Positions 43,468 to 52,947 of a stretch of DNA of 64,000 nt are shown here, one piece after another. The first letter of the stretch is position 1. Every line of letters starts with the position of its first letter. The notes under the pieces are model-generated. The model had not been told where the DNA came from. It saw nothing but the letters and a program-made list of their open reading frames with translations, and made no database searches. Where the stretch lies: the NCBI GenBank assembly GCA_964584935.1, contig CAZPBN010000010.1, forward strand, positions 37,472 through 101,471, given 5' to 3'. This stretch comes from CAZPBN01 sp964584935. Its GTDB lineage: Bacteria > Acidobacteriota > Aminicenantia > Aminicenantales > Aminicenantaceae. The translations under genes and the position numbers were made by a program.

Positions 43468-45906
43468 TTATGATTTATTTTTATCCTCTTCATTTCCTTT
43501 TGATGCAAAGGATTTCCAGCTTGTTGCTAACCGTTTGAGTTCTTGATCTACAAGGTTATTCAAGGTCTCTTTCTCAAAAGTTCCATCTTTGTTCATTTTT
43601 CCAGCTTTCCAACCGGATAAAATTTCTATACCCTCATCGATGAATTTTATGGGGTAGATATGAAATTTTCCTTTCTTAACCGCTTCCACCACTTTTGGCT
43701 TGAGCATCAGGTTTTGAGTGTTCTGCTGAGGAATGATCACTCCTTGTTTGCCGGTTAGTCCTTTGGCTTGACACACATCAAAGAATCCTTCTATTTTCTC
43801 GTTAACAGCCCCTATCGCCTGTATTTGTCCTGTTTGGTTTACAGAACCGGTCACAGCTATATCCTGTCTCAATGGTTGTTGGGAAAGACTGGAGAGAATG
43901 GCATAAACCTCAGTGGAGGAAGCACTGTCTCCTTCCACACCGGCATAGGATTGCTCAAAGGCTAGGCTTGCTGAGAGTGCAAAAGGTTTGTTCTGGCAGT
44001 ATTTGCCTCGCATGAATCCAGATAGAATAAGGACTCCTTTGTTATGAGTGCGGCCGCTTAAATCGGATTCCCTCTCGATGTTGATAACTCCAGCTCTTCC
44101 TACGGCTGTCCGTGCTGTGATGCGGGTGGGCTTTCCGAATATGAATTCTCCCATAGGATATACGGACAATCCGTTTACCTGTCCCACCACACTGCCTTCT
44201 GTATCGATCATAATGGTTCCTTCCTCAATCATCTCTTGGATCTTGTCTTCAACCAAGCTGACTCTATCGAAGCGGGCTTCGATCGCATTTTCGACATGAT
44301 CGCGGCTAACTGTATTTTTTTTATTTTTTTTTGCCAGGTAGCTGGATTCTCGAATCACATCAGCCAGGATATGGAAACGGGTAGAAATTTTTCTTTGCTT
44401 TCCTGCAAGTCTGGTTGCATACTCAATGACCCTTGCCATGGCTCCTCTGCCAAAGGGTAAAAGTTTATCTTCATCCGTGATTTTTTTAATGAAGCTGATG
44501 TATTGATTGACAATACTTTTATCTTTTCTGGTCTCGGAATCAAATTCCGCTTTAACCTTGAAGATTTTTTTAAAGTCCGGGTCCATAAAATAAAGCAAGC
44601 TGTAAATATAAGATTCTCCTATCATAACCACATTCACATCGCATTTGATTTTTTCCGGTTTGATTCTAGTAGTCGAAAAAAGATACAAGGAAGCATAATT
44701 CTGGATTTCAACCGTTTGCTGCCGGAGAGTTCGTTTCAGAGTGGGCCACACCCCAGGCTCAACTAAAGCATCAAGGGCGTTGATGATCAGGTAACCTCCA
44801 TTGGCATTGAGAAAAGAGCCAGCTTTGATCTTGGTGAAATCAGTTTGCACTCCTCCGAATCGGTTTGGGCTCAATTCTATAGAACCAAAGAGATTGATAT
44901 AGTTCGGATTGTTTTCAATAATCACTGGTGCGCCTTGGGTATCGGAATTGTCAACCACTAAATTCACCTGGTAGGATTGGAATGGATCGGTCAATTGGAG
45001 TTGTTTTTGCTCTTTTTTTTGGTTCTTAAAGAGGTCGATCCGTTTAACCAGGTCCTGTTCTACTGCTTCAAGATAAGAAGATATTTTTTCTTGATTATAT
45101 TTGGACTGCATTTCCTCAATAGCCCCTTTGATTATAGGCGTGATGGCTTCCCGGTCCCATTCTTTCAATCGTTTCCGGATCTCTTCCTCGATCTCTTTTA
45201 TGTTTTTAAAAATGTCTTCTAATTTACTGGATAATTTCTCATATTTTTCCTTCAATTCATCCAATTTCTTTTTAGGAAAATCTCCTTGTCTCACCTTATC
45301 TTCTAATTTGGAAAAAGAAGTCGGTTTGTTATCGATTAAAGGGGCCAAATCCGGTTTGGTGAAAGGACCCATTTGAACTTGTATGACTGTGAATCCTTCC
45401 TTTGCCACTTCGTCCTCGAATTTTTTAAGGGTGTCTTTCTGTTTTTTTTGCAGGTCTTGGGTTATTTGGTCTCTTTTTTTTGTGTAGTATTCGCTTTTTA
45501 AAAGCTCGGGTATATTGCTCTTAAGCATGCTGATCATATTTTCCATTTCCTCTCTGAACTCTCTTCCTTGACCAGCCGGAAGGATGATCAGAGTGGGTTT
45601 GTCAGGATTTCGGAAATTGTTGACATATAGAATATCAGATGGAGTCTTCTGCTTCTTTTTCAATTCTTCAAGGAGCTTCTTTATGGTTGTTATCCGCCCT
45701 GTTCCAGTGAGCCCGGTTATGAAGATATTGTACCCGAGGCTCCGGATATCCAGTCCTGTTTGAATAGCTTTAACTGCCCTGTCCTGTCCAATGATTTCTT
45801 CGCATGGTTCACATCCATCACTGGTATCAAATTCAATTTTTTCTGGGTCAAGCGACCAGCTTAATTGGTTCCATGAAAGTTCTTTGAATGAGGATGCTTT
45901 TTTCAT
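43468..45906 (-). CDS. LonB-like ATP-dependent protease (AAA_32 + Lon catalytic domain)
   Basis: About 812 residues from the ATG at 45906 (GAAAGGAGTTCAA before it). The N-terminal ATPase has the variant P-loop GLTGTGRITTIKK, with Arg where most AAA proteins have Lys, as is usual in this subfamily. A long coiled-coil insertion lies at about 110-290. The C-terminal Lon domain holds the Ser-Lys dyad: Ser in VEGDSASSTEVYAIL and Lys in GAVNEKIEGFFDVC. Degrades damaged proteins in the cytosol. It stands in the sigma-54 island downstream of the REC-like gene, with 93 bases between. Confidence 0.92.
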   Translation of the reverse strand: MKKASSFKELSWNQLSWSLDPEKIEFDTSDGCEPCEEIIGQDRAVKAIQTGLDIRSLGYNIFITGLTGTGRITTIKKLLEELKKKQKTPSDILYVNNFRNPDKPTLIILPAGQGREFREEMENMISMLKSNIPELLKSEYYTKKRDQITQDLQKKQKDTLKKFEDEVAKEGFTVIQVQMGPFTKPDLAPLIDNKPTSFSKLEDKVRQGDFPKKKLDELKEKYEKLSSKLEDIFKNIKEIEEEIRKRLKEWDREAITPIIKGAIEEMQSKYNQEKISSYLEAVEQDLVKRIDLFKNQKKEQKQLQLTDPFQSYQVNLVVDNSDTQGAPVIIENNPNYINLFGSIELSPNRFGGVQTDFTKIKAGSFLNANGGYLIINALDALVEPGVWPTLKRTLRQQTVEIQNYASLYLFSTTRIKPEKIKCDVNVVMIGESYIYSLLYFMDPDFKKIFKVKAEFDSETRKDKSIVNQYISFIKKITDEDKLLPFGRGAMARVIEYATRLAGKQRKISTRFHILADVIRESSYLAKKNKKNTVSRDHVENAIEARFDRVSLVEDKIQEMIEEGTIMIDTEGSVVGQVNGLSVYPMGEFIFGKPTRITARTAVGRAGVINIERESDLSGRTHNKGVLILSGFMRGKYCQNKPFALSASLAFEQSYAGVEGDSASSTEVYAILSSLSQQPLRQDIAVTGSVNQTGQIQAIGAVNEKIEGFFDVCQAKGLTGKQGVIIPQQNTQNLMLKPKVVEAVKKGKFHIYPIKFIDEGIEILSGWKAGKMNKDGTFEKETLNNLVDQELKRLATSWKSFASKGNEEDKNKS

Positions 45907-45999
45907 TTGAACTCCTTTCAAATTATAATTTTTCTCTCATTCTCATTATTTGAGCTGAATCTCTGTTCCTTTCTGGATGAGTTTATGAGTCCTTAAAAC

Positions 46000-46368
46000 T
46001 TAATTTATTTGTGATATTTTTTGTAACACAGCTTTCAATGCCATGGGATCACTATGAAAATAGGTAAGATAATTTGGACGAAGTCGGTGAGCCAGAGAGA
46101 TGGTTCCTTCCTCTGCATCGGGTAAGATAAGGATGAGGCGGACTTCATGCAGTTGTCCTCTTAAAGAAATGAGATCAAGTAGTTCCTCTTTTCTGTAGAT
46201 CAAAATAACCACTAACGGTTTTTCAAACAAGGGCTTTTGAAGTTCCTTTGATAGGATATCAACCGAACGAAAAACTTTGATCTGATTCACAGAAAAAAGT
46301 CCTTCAATGATTGTCTCTATTTCTTTTTCTTTCTCTTCAATCACCGAAGAATACATAAAAACATGCAT
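46000..46368 (-). CDS. REC-like small protein lacking the phospho-acceptor site
   Basis: 122 residues with the alternating beta-alpha pattern of a receiver-like domain: MHVFMYSSV, a strand PLVVILIYRKEELLDL where the phospho-Asp should be, and then VRLILILPDAE. I see no acidic pair near residues 8-12 and no clear Asp acceptor, so it is probably a degenerate pseudo-receiver. It sits between the NtrC-like regulator and the LonB gene, and has its own sigma-54-like box at 46430-46445. Start ATG with GAGGAAT before it. Function unknown. Confidence 0.55.
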   Translation of the reverse strand: MHVFMYSSVIEEKEKEIETIIEGLFSVNQIKVFRSVDILSKELQKPLFEKPLVVILIYRKEELLDLISLRGQLHEVRLILILPDAEEGTISLAHRLRPNYLTYFHSDPMALKAVLQKISQIN

Positions 46369-46429
46369 GTCTTATTCCTCAAATTTCTATTCAACTCTTT
46401 TGTATAAACGCATTTTCATATACCTAATA

Positions 46430-46445
46430 AACAAAAAATATGCCA
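46430..46445 (-). promoter_or_regulatory. Sigma-54-like box before the REC-like/LonB unit
   Basis: Minus strand TGGCATATTTTTTGTT: -24 TGGCAT and -12 TTGT at correct spacing. It would start RNA near 46418, 50 bases before the ATG at 46368. Confidence 0.5.
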
Positions 46446-46608
46446 AACTCTTCTCTTTTTGGAAATTATTTATGAAATCTTTCTCTCCCCTGGAAAAAAA
46501 CGAACAGATTAAGATTTTAGGTCTTAATTGTTTTCTTAGAATGGAATAAACTTTGCTGAAAAGGAATTTATCCTATTTTACAGGAATTCAAAGAGAAGGA
46601 TAATACCC

Positions 46609-48024
46609 TCAGTGAGATCCTGTTACTGTAATATTATACTTTTTCAATAGTGTATACAATCGAGATCTGGATAATCCCGAAATTTTGCATGCTTGTTGAA
46701 TATCTCTTTTTGTTATATCCATCAAATTGTGTAGATAGCGCTTTTCGACATCAGCAATAGCGGTCTTGCGTGCTTCTTGGAGTTTAGGAAAGTTATTTGA
46801 GGATGCTGCTTCTTTATTCAAATTTATCAGTTTTTCTGATTTATTCCCCACTGAAGCCCGCGCCACATTGATGCGAATGTGATGGGGAAGATGCTTAGCG
46901 AAAAGAGTTGATTCATCTTGGGCAGTAACGATAGATTTCTCTAATGATTGAATCAATTCTCTCGTATTGCCGGGCCAATCATAAGAGCGAAGAACATTCC
47001 AGAACTCTGGAGAAATGCCTTTTATGTTCATTTTATACTTATTGCATAATTTTCGAATATAATAAGAAACCAATTCCTCTATATCTTCCGGAATCTCCCG
47101 GAGTGGAGGCAGATTGATGATCAAAGTTCTCAACCGGTGAAGAAGATCCTCTCTGAATTTCCCCTCTTTGACCATTTGTTCTAAATCCCGGTTCGTTGCT
47201 GCCACCAACCGAAAGTCACTTTTTACTTCTTGTTTTCCTCCCACTGGCCGGAATCGGCGTTCCTGCAATACCCTGAGGAAAGATTTCTGTACAGGTAAAG
47301 GAAGCTCTCCCACTTCATCTAGAAATAAAGTTCCCTTATCTGCTTGTTTGATCAATCCTTCCTGAGCTCGATCAGCGCCGGTGTAGGCCCCTTTCCGGTG
47401 GCCAAAAAGAACACTTTCCACCAGCGTTTCCGGCAGAGCGGCACAATCCACTACCACAAAATTATTATTAGCCCGGGCGCTGTTATAATGGACCGCCCAG
47501 GCAAACAGTTCCTTTCCTGTTCCTGTTTCCCCCACAATCAGGACATTTGCTTCACTTCCTGCGGCTTGTGCCACAACGTCCAAACAGGAGGAAATCTGAG
47601 CGCTTTCTCCCACTATCCCTTTACGATTCAGGTTAACGGAGGCAGGTACTTTCTTTTTCTCTTCATAGTATTGGAGTGCCCTAGTGAAAGGGAGTTTTAT
47701 TTCCCTCAGTGAAAGAGGCTTTTCTATATAATCCCATGCTCCGTTTTTGATAGCCAGCTCAGCTCCGTCCGGCTCTCCGTATCCAGTAATGATGATAACT
47801 TCTGGAGAAGATGGGGTTTTGTGAATATCTTCAATGATATCCAGCCCAGATCCATCAGGCATACGCACATCCAGAAAAGCCACTTCAAAGTCTTCTGATC
47901 GTGCTTTTTTAAGAGCTTCTTTTAAGGTAAAAGCACAGCGGGAAGTATGCCCCATACTTTTTATAACGTTGGAGATGGAATCACAAATCAGTTTATCATC
48001 ATCGATAACCAGCACTTTAGCCAT
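46609..48024 (-). CDS. NtrC-family sigma-54-dependent response regulator
   Basis: 471 residues: receiver domain at 1-120 (VLVIDDDKLICDS acidic pair, phospho-Asp in VAFLDVRMPDGSG, Lys in YIEKPLSL), AAA+ domain at about 140-370 with Walker A GETGTGKELFAWAVH, the sigma-54 contact loop as KGAYTGADR, Walker B GTLFLDEVGEL and the R-finger region, and a Fis-type helix-turn-helix at the end (DIQQACKISGLSRSRLYTLLKKY). The GAYTGA form still contacts sigma-54 in known cases. No cognate kinase is next to it. It is the natural activator for the sigma-54-like boxes of this island. Confidence 0.95.
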   Translation of the reverse strand: MAKVLVIDDDKLICDSISNVIKSMGHTSRCAFTLKEALKKARSEDFEVAFLDVRMPDGSGLDIIEDIHKTPSSPEVIIITGYGEPDGAELAIKNGAWDYIEKPLSLREIKLPFTRALQYYEEKKKVPASVNLNRKGIVGESAQISSCLDVVAQAAGSEANVLIVGETGTGKELFAWAVHYNSARANNNFVVVDCAALPETLVESVLFGHRKGAYTGADRAQEGLIKQADKGTLFLDEVGELPLPVQKSFLRVLQERRFRPVGGKQEVKSDFRLVAATNRDLEQMVKEGKFREDLLHRLRTLIINLPPLREIPEDIEELVSYYIRKLCNKYKMNIKGISPEFWNVLRSYDWPGNTRELIQSLEKSIVTAQDESTLFAKHLPHHIRINVARASVGNKSEKLINLNKEAASSNNFPKLQEARKTAIADVEKRYLHNLMDITKRDIQQACKISGLSRSRLYTLLKKYNITVTGSH

Positions 48025-48299
48025 GATTCATTCTATATCAAGAATTGGTGACAAAAATAGTAGCCTTTTTGACTGTTTTATGTCAATAATTTTCTTTGGT
48101 TGATTTCTTCAATTATTATGGAAGGTATAATATTTATAGAAACTTATTTTTAATTTTATTTCAATATAAAATATAAACACTTCCCCTAAAAATATTTAAA
48201 AAAATTCATATTTATACTTGTTTTTTTATTCTATCTTTCCTCAAATAAAAAAGCAAGTAAAAGGATTGTTTTGAATTTTAATTAAAAATAATGACTTTA

Positions 48300-48491
48300 T
48301 TATATTCCGGTTACTGAAACGCTGGCACCTTTAATGAGAAGGTTTGCAATTACAAAAACGGTTATCACGATGGTTATGCCAGCTAAAATCATAACATACA
48401 CGTTTTGCCTTCTTTCTCCCTGAGGAAGAAGAAGTTGGAACATTCTGGTCATAATATAAAGGCCAATCATTAATCCGATTTCTGGAATCAT
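48300..48491 (-). CDS. Small membrane protein
   Basis: 63 residues, two hydrophobic segments (IGLMIGLYIMTRMFQLLL and VYVMILAGITIVITVFVIANLL) with a PQGERRQN loop between them. ATG with GGAGGTAAAA before it, two bases after the stop of the preceding small gene. No family recognised. Confidence 0.6.
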   Translation of the reverse strand: MIPEIGLMIGLYIMTRMFQLLLPQGERRQNVYVMILAGITIVITVFVIANLLIKGASVSVTGI

Positions 48492-48493
48492 TT

Positions 48494-48725
48494 TTACCTC
48501 CTTATAATTTTACGAATGGCTCTCTCTTTTTTGATAAGAGAAATTTCTTCTTTTGAAATGAGATGAGGCCGAACATCATCTCGTCCGTTCCTCATCCATT
48601 CATACAACCGATATAAAACTTTCAACCCATGAAGAGCTGAAAACTTGGGTTTGTTCCATCGAGCTGTCCACCACTCCTCTGATAGTTTTAGCAATTCTCT
48701 CAGCCCGATCCTTAGAAAGAATCAA
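48494..48725 (-). pseudogene. Small gene, probably frameshifted
   Basis: Two overlapping frames each look like protein in only one half. The upstream frame (TTG 48725 to TGA 48600) reads ILSKDRAERIAKTIRGVVDS and then SMEQTQVFSSSWVESF. The downstream frame to 48494 reads RLYEWMRNGRDDVRPHLISK and then EEISLIKKERAIRKIIRR, but its front is unusually Trp-rich. One indel near 48605-48640 would join the good halves into a 76-residue basic protein. Family unknown. It is tightly coupled to the small membrane protein downstream. Confidence 0.4.
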
Positions 48726-48929
48726 TTGATAATTAAATTATGAAAAATCTCAGGAATATTTGAGCTGTTTTGCAAGTATAAAATATTGATGGTTTGATTT
48801 TCTTATCAAGTCCCATGGATTTTAATAAAGATAATTTTTTTATTATTCATTTTTTGATCATTCTCCCTTTTTAAATCGTCTGTACTTCATAGAAAGTTTG
48901 AATCATTAACCATTATATAGGTTGATATC

Positions 48930-50687
48930 TTACTCTGCAAACAAGCCTTCAATTTCGGCATAAATTTGGACATCCCGGAAATGCCTCTGTTGAGCTGCTC
49001 CGGATGGGCAGGCTGATACGCAGGTTCCACAGCCTTTACAAAGGGCATCGTTGATTTCAGACACACCTTTTTCTGGGTTGAATTCAATGGCTGTAAAGGG
49101 ACACAAACCAACACATATTTGACAACCGGCACAAAGTTCTTCATCGATTTCAGATGTGACTGGTTCCAATTCGAATTTTCCCTTATCAGCCAAAGCAAGG
49201 GCTTCAGAGGCTGCGGCTCCAGCCTGGGCAACGGTGTCTGGAATATCTTTGGGAGCCTGGCATGTACCGGCAAGATAGACACCGTCAGAGAAAGTGGATA
49301 CAGGTGCGAGCTTCGGATGTCTTTCCAGAAAAAATTCGTCCTGGCTGCATGATATATTAAAGATTTTAGCTAATCCATCACTGTCTATGCTAGGCTCTAA
49401 TCCAATGGATAGGATAACCATATCGACAGGAATTCTCCTGATTTCTCCGAGAAGTGTGTCTTCGACCCGGATTATCAGTTTTCCTTCTTCCTGTTCTGAT
49501 AAAGCCATATCGGTTATTTCAGATACTCGCCCTCTGATAAATGTTGTTCCTTCTTTCAGCAGACGGTGATAGAATTCCTCATAACCTTTTCCAAAACATC
49601 TCATATCAATGTAAAAATCATAAACTTCTGCATCGGTTTTTTCATTGAGCAGATGAGCAAATTTTAATGAATACATGCAGCAAACTCGTGAACAGTATTC
49701 ATTATAATGTTTATCTCTTGATCCCACACAATGGACAATACCCACTGATTTAGGTTCTTTTCCCTCTGTGGTAAGAATTTTTCCGCCTGTTGGACCTGAG
49801 GCATTAACCAGTCGTTCAAATTCAAGGCCAGTGATGACATTGTTATATCTTCCATATCCGTAGGCAGGAATTCTTTTGGGATCAAAAGGTTTAAAACCTG
49901 AGGCAAGGATTATTGTCCCCACATCAAGTTCAATTTCTTCTTCTTCCAATTCATGATTGATGGCTTCTTTTTCACAAACTTTTTCACAGATCTTACATCC
50001 CCCGGTTTTGAAATTGATACAGGCGTCTTCGTCAATAACAGGAACCATAGGAACGGCTTGCCGGATAGGAACTCTTATAGCTGTTGAAGGTCCTAGGTTT
50101 AATTCATCGTGAATCACTTCTCTTCCTTTGATATCTTCTAAATCGATTGCTCCTGTTGGGCAGAAGAAAGCACAAGCACCACACCCTATGCAAGATTCAG
50201 ATTCTTCGCTAAAAGGGGTGGAGACTTTTCTCTCCGATCCCCGCTCATTAAAGCTTATGGCACTGGCACCCACCACTTCTTCGCAAGCCCGGACACAAAG
50301 TCCGCACAGAATGCATTGTTCACTCGGATCTTTTATTGTAAATCTGGTTTCTTCTATACCCATCTCTTTGGCAAGTTCTTTAACGGGTTCTGCATCAGGA
50401 GCTTGAGCCATAAGCATTTCTATATTGAACTTTCTTGCTCTTAGCACTCTTTCTGAATTCGTCTTTACTTCTATACCTTCTTCAACGCTGGTGTTGCAGG
50501 AAGTGACAATTTTAGACTTCTCTCCTTGTATGACTTCCACAACACAAACTCGGCATGCTGCATAAGGCTCCAGGAGAGGGTGATAGCATAATGTCGGTAT
50601 TGTGATATCTTTTTTCGCTGCAGCTTGCAGAATAGTCGTCCCTTCTTCCACCTGGGTTTTTTTCCCATCTATAGTCAAATTAACCAT
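48930..50687 (-). CDS. NuoG-like/HdrA C-terminal fusion iron-sulfur protein
   Basis: 585 residues. Residues 1-80 are a plant-type 2Fe-2S domain (Cys34, 45, 48, 64). The next His/Cys-ligated cluster of NuoG/HydA is missing (MLMAQAPDAEPVKELAKEMG instead). Two 4Fe-4S motifs follow at Cys125-135 and Cys166-176. From about 210 onward it matches the C-terminal half of HdrA: CINFKTGGCKICEKVC, GIVHCVGSRD, YCSRVCCMYSLK, and two final clusters CAGCQICVGLCP and CKGCGTCVSACP. No H-cluster domain. It probably wires NuoEF to the HdrA flavin module encoded at the other end of the operon. Strong ribosome binding site GGAGGAACAA. Confidence 0.88.
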   Translation of the reverse strand: MVNLTIDGKKTQVEEGTTILQAAAKKDITIPTLCYHPLLEPYAACRVCVVEVIQGEKSKIVTSCNTSVEEGIEVKTNSERVLRARKFNIEMLMAQAPDAEPVKELAKEMGIEETRFTIKDPSEQCILCGLCVRACEEVVGASAISFNERGSERKVSTPFSEESESCIGCGACAFFCPTGAIDLEDIKGREVIHDELNLGPSTAIRVPIRQAVPMVPVIDEDACINFKTGGCKICEKVCEKEAINHELEEEEIELDVGTIILASGFKPFDPKRIPAYGYGRYNNVITGLEFERLVNASGPTGGKILTTEGKEPKSVGIVHCVGSRDKHYNEYCSRVCCMYSLKFAHLLNEKTDAEVYDFYIDMRCFGKGYEEFYHRLLKEGTTFIRGRVSEITDMALSEQEEGKLIIRVEDTLLGEIRRIPVDMVILSIGLEPSIDSDGLAKIFNISCSQDEFFLERHPKLAPVSTFSDGVYLAGTCQAPKDIPDTVAQAGAAASEALALADKGKFELEPVTSEIDEELCAGCQICVGLCPFTAIEFNPEKGVSEINDALCKGCGTCVSACPSGAAQQRHFRDVQIYAEIEGLFAE

Positions 50688-50697
50688 TTGTTCCTCC

Positions 50698-52527
50698 TTA
50701 TTCTACTTTTACAGCACCAAAACGGCACACATCATAGCAAACACCGCATTTGATGCATTTTTCCTGAATAATTTTATGGGCTGTTTTAGTTTCCCCAATT
50801 ATGGCATTGGCTGAGCAGTTTTTCCGGCAAACGTCGCATCCGTGCCCCACATTAAGACAAATGTCTTCGTCAATATAATAAGTATTGAGCTCTTTACACA
50901 CATGAGATGGACATTTTTTTTCTCTAATATGGGCTTCGTATTCATCTCTAAAATATCTAAGAGTTGTGAGTACAGGATTGGGAGCCGTATTGCCAAGTCC
51001 GCATAATGCCGAATCTTTAATGGATTTTGCAAGTTTTTCTAACAGATCGAGGTCTTCCTCTTTTCCTTCCCCCTTTGTTATACGGTCCAGTATTTCATAC
51101 ATGGCTTTTGTTCCTTCCCGACATGGTGTGCATTTACCGCAAGATTCGTTTTGAGTGAAAGAGATAAAGTATTTAGCGACATCGACCATGCACGTGTCTT
51201 CATCCATTACCACCATACCCCCTGAGCCCATCATTGACCCGACTTCGGATAGACTTTCATAGTCTATAGGAAGGTCGATTTTTTCAGCAGGTATGCATCC
51301 TCCAGAAGGGCCTCCTGTCTGGACCGCCTTGAATTTTTTGTCGCCTGGTATTCCGCCCCCGATATCTTCGATGATTTCTCTTAAAGTGATTCCCATAGGA
51401 ACTTCCACCAAGCCGGTGTTGTTTATCTTTCCCACCAGTGAAAACACTTTTGTTCCCTTGCTGTTTTTGGTTCCTATACTGGAAAACCATTTCGATCCTC
51501 GATTTATGATTATGGAAATATTAGCCCAGGTTTCCACATTGTTTATGCAGGTGGGATTCCCCCAGAGCCCTTTTTGGGCTGGGTAAGGAGGTCTCGGTCG
51601 GGGTTCCCCTAACCTCCCTTCGATCGATGCCATGAGAGCGGTTTCCTCTCCACAAACAAATGCTCCGGCTCCCCTCGTGATTTTGATGTCAAAGTCAAAA
51701 CCAGAACCCAGGATATCTTTCCCCAAAAGACCGTATTCTCGAGCCTGATTAAGAGCTGCATTCACTCTTGATACAGCCAAGGGATATTCATTTCTCACAT
51801 AAATAAATCCCTTATTTGCGCCCATTGCTTTTGCCCCTATGATCATTCCTTCGATCACTGCATGGGGGTCTGCTTCGAGTATACTTCTATCCATAAATGC
51901 GCCCGGGTCTCCCTCGTCGCCGTTGCAAACAATGTATTTTTCGTTTCCATTTGGGCTGTCTGCTTTTCGGACAAATTCCCATTTCGTTCCTGTGGGAAAT
52001 CCTCCGCCTCCTCTGCCCCTCAGTCCAGAGTCTTTGATTTCGGCTGTTATCTGTTCCGGCTTCATCTCAGTTAAAGCTTTTGCCAGTGCACTATAGCCAT
52101 CTCTGGCAATGTATTCGTCAATTTTTTCGGGATCAATCAAGCCGCGGTTTCTCAGAGCGACCAAAACCTGTTTCTTAAAGAAATTGATATCACTCAAAAC
52201 AGGGATAGGAGATTTTTCTTCAGGTGGTTTATACATCAGTTCATTAACCAGGCGTCCTTTGAGAAAATGTTCCTCCACCAGATGGGGGATATCCTTTGTC
52301 TTCAGTTGTTGATAAAAAATATTATCCGGCTGGACAACTAGAAGAGGCCCTCTTTCACAAAATCCGTTGCATCCTGTGGTTACCACCAGCACTTCATCTT
52401 CAAGACCTTGTTTCTTTATTTCTTTTTCTAAGGTGTCTTTTATTTCAAAAGAGTTGTTCGAGACACAAGCTGTCCCGGCGCATACCATAATATGTAGACG
52501 GTAAGTCTTTTCGTTTGCTTTTTCCAT
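50698..52527 (-). CDS. NuoF/HydB-type NADH-binding flavoprotein
   Basis: 609 residues. N-terminal thioredoxin-like 2Fe-2S domain (Cys16, 21, 53, 57), then the FMN/NADH core with SGLRGRGGGGFPTGTKW and GAGAFVCGEETALMASIEG, then the 4Fe-4S motif CGKCTPCREG and two C-terminal ferredoxin clusters ending CIKCGVCYDVCRFGAVKVE. This is the architecture of HydB of electron-bifurcating hydrogenases and of NADH-linked bifurcating complexes. It oxidises NADH, or reduces NAD+, for the complex. It lies 10 bases before the fusion gene. Confidence 0.94.
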   Translation of the reverse strand: MEKANEKTYRLHIMVCAGTACVSNNSFEIKDTLEKEIKKQGLEDEVLVVTTGCNGFCERGPLLVVQPDNIFYQQLKTKDIPHLVEEHFLKGRLVNELMYKPPEEKSPIPVLSDINFFKKQVLVALRNRGLIDPEKIDEYIARDGYSALAKALTEMKPEQITAEIKDSGLRGRGGGGFPTGTKWEFVRKADSPNGNEKYIVCNGDEGDPGAFMDRSILEADPHAVIEGMIIGAKAMGANKGFIYVRNEYPLAVSRVNAALNQAREYGLLGKDILGSGFDFDIKITRGAGAFVCGEETALMASIEGRLGEPRPRPPYPAQKGLWGNPTCINNVETWANISIIINRGSKWFSSIGTKNSKGTKVFSLVGKINNTGLVEVPMGITLREIIEDIGGGIPGDKKFKAVQTGGPSGGCIPAEKIDLPIDYESLSEVGSMMGSGGMVVMDEDTCMVDVAKYFISFTQNESCGKCTPCREGTKAMYEILDRITKGEGKEEDLDLLEKLAKSIKDSALCGLGNTAPNPVLTTLRYFRDEYEAHIREKKCPSHVCKELNTYYIDEDICLNVGHGCDVCRKNCSANAIIGETKTAHKIIQEKCIKCGVCYDVCRFGAVKVE

Positions 52528-52542
52528 TATAATCGACTCCTT

Positions 52543-52932
52543 TTAAGCATCTGTTTTTTCACTTCCTTTTCCTAATGCATGTTTTTCTACAACATTGCCG
52601 CCAATAACATGTTTTTGAAATATTTCTTTTGCTTTACTTTCGGTGAGATTTACGTATTTGACAGGTGCTTGTCCTGATAATTCCACTGTTGCCATGGGTT
52701 CTTTGCTGCACAGTCCGGCACATCCTGAGTTTGTAAGCAAAATGTCTGAACTTTGACTTTTTTCCAGTTCTTCCATAAAAGCGTTCATTATTTTCCGGGC
52801 TCCGGCAGCAATACCACATGTGCCCATATGAACTATAATTTTAGCTCTGTAATCTCCCCCTTCTCTGAGCTCAGTCCGGCGTTTTGTTTTTTCTTTAATT
52901 TTTTTCAGATCATCAAGAGTAAGCTTTGCCAT
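52543..52932 (-). CDS. 2Fe-2S thioredoxin-like ferredoxin
   Basis: 129 residues. Thioredoxin-like 2Fe-2S domain with VHMGTCGIAAGARK and TNSGCAGLCSKEP; only the later Cys pair and one early Cys are obvious, so the cluster site may be unusual (C-x9-less, GTCG rather than C-x4-C). Homologues stand between nuoE and nuoF in HydABC-type operons of clostridia and Thermotogales. It probably carries electrons in the NuoEF module. Confidence 0.85.
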   Translation of the reverse strand: MAKLTLDDLKKIKEKTKRRTELREGGDYRAKIIVHMGTCGIAAGARKIMNAFMEELEKSQSSDILLTNSGCAGLCSKEPMATVELSGQAPVKYVNLTESKAKEIFQKHVIGGNVVEKHALGKGSEKTDA

Positions 52933-52947
52933 TGCAGTCCTCCTTCA

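Noticed and set aside
43289..43546. An 85-codon plus-strand frame overlapping the end of the LonB-like gene
   Set aside because: Half of it is antisense to a solid gene, and there is no start signal.
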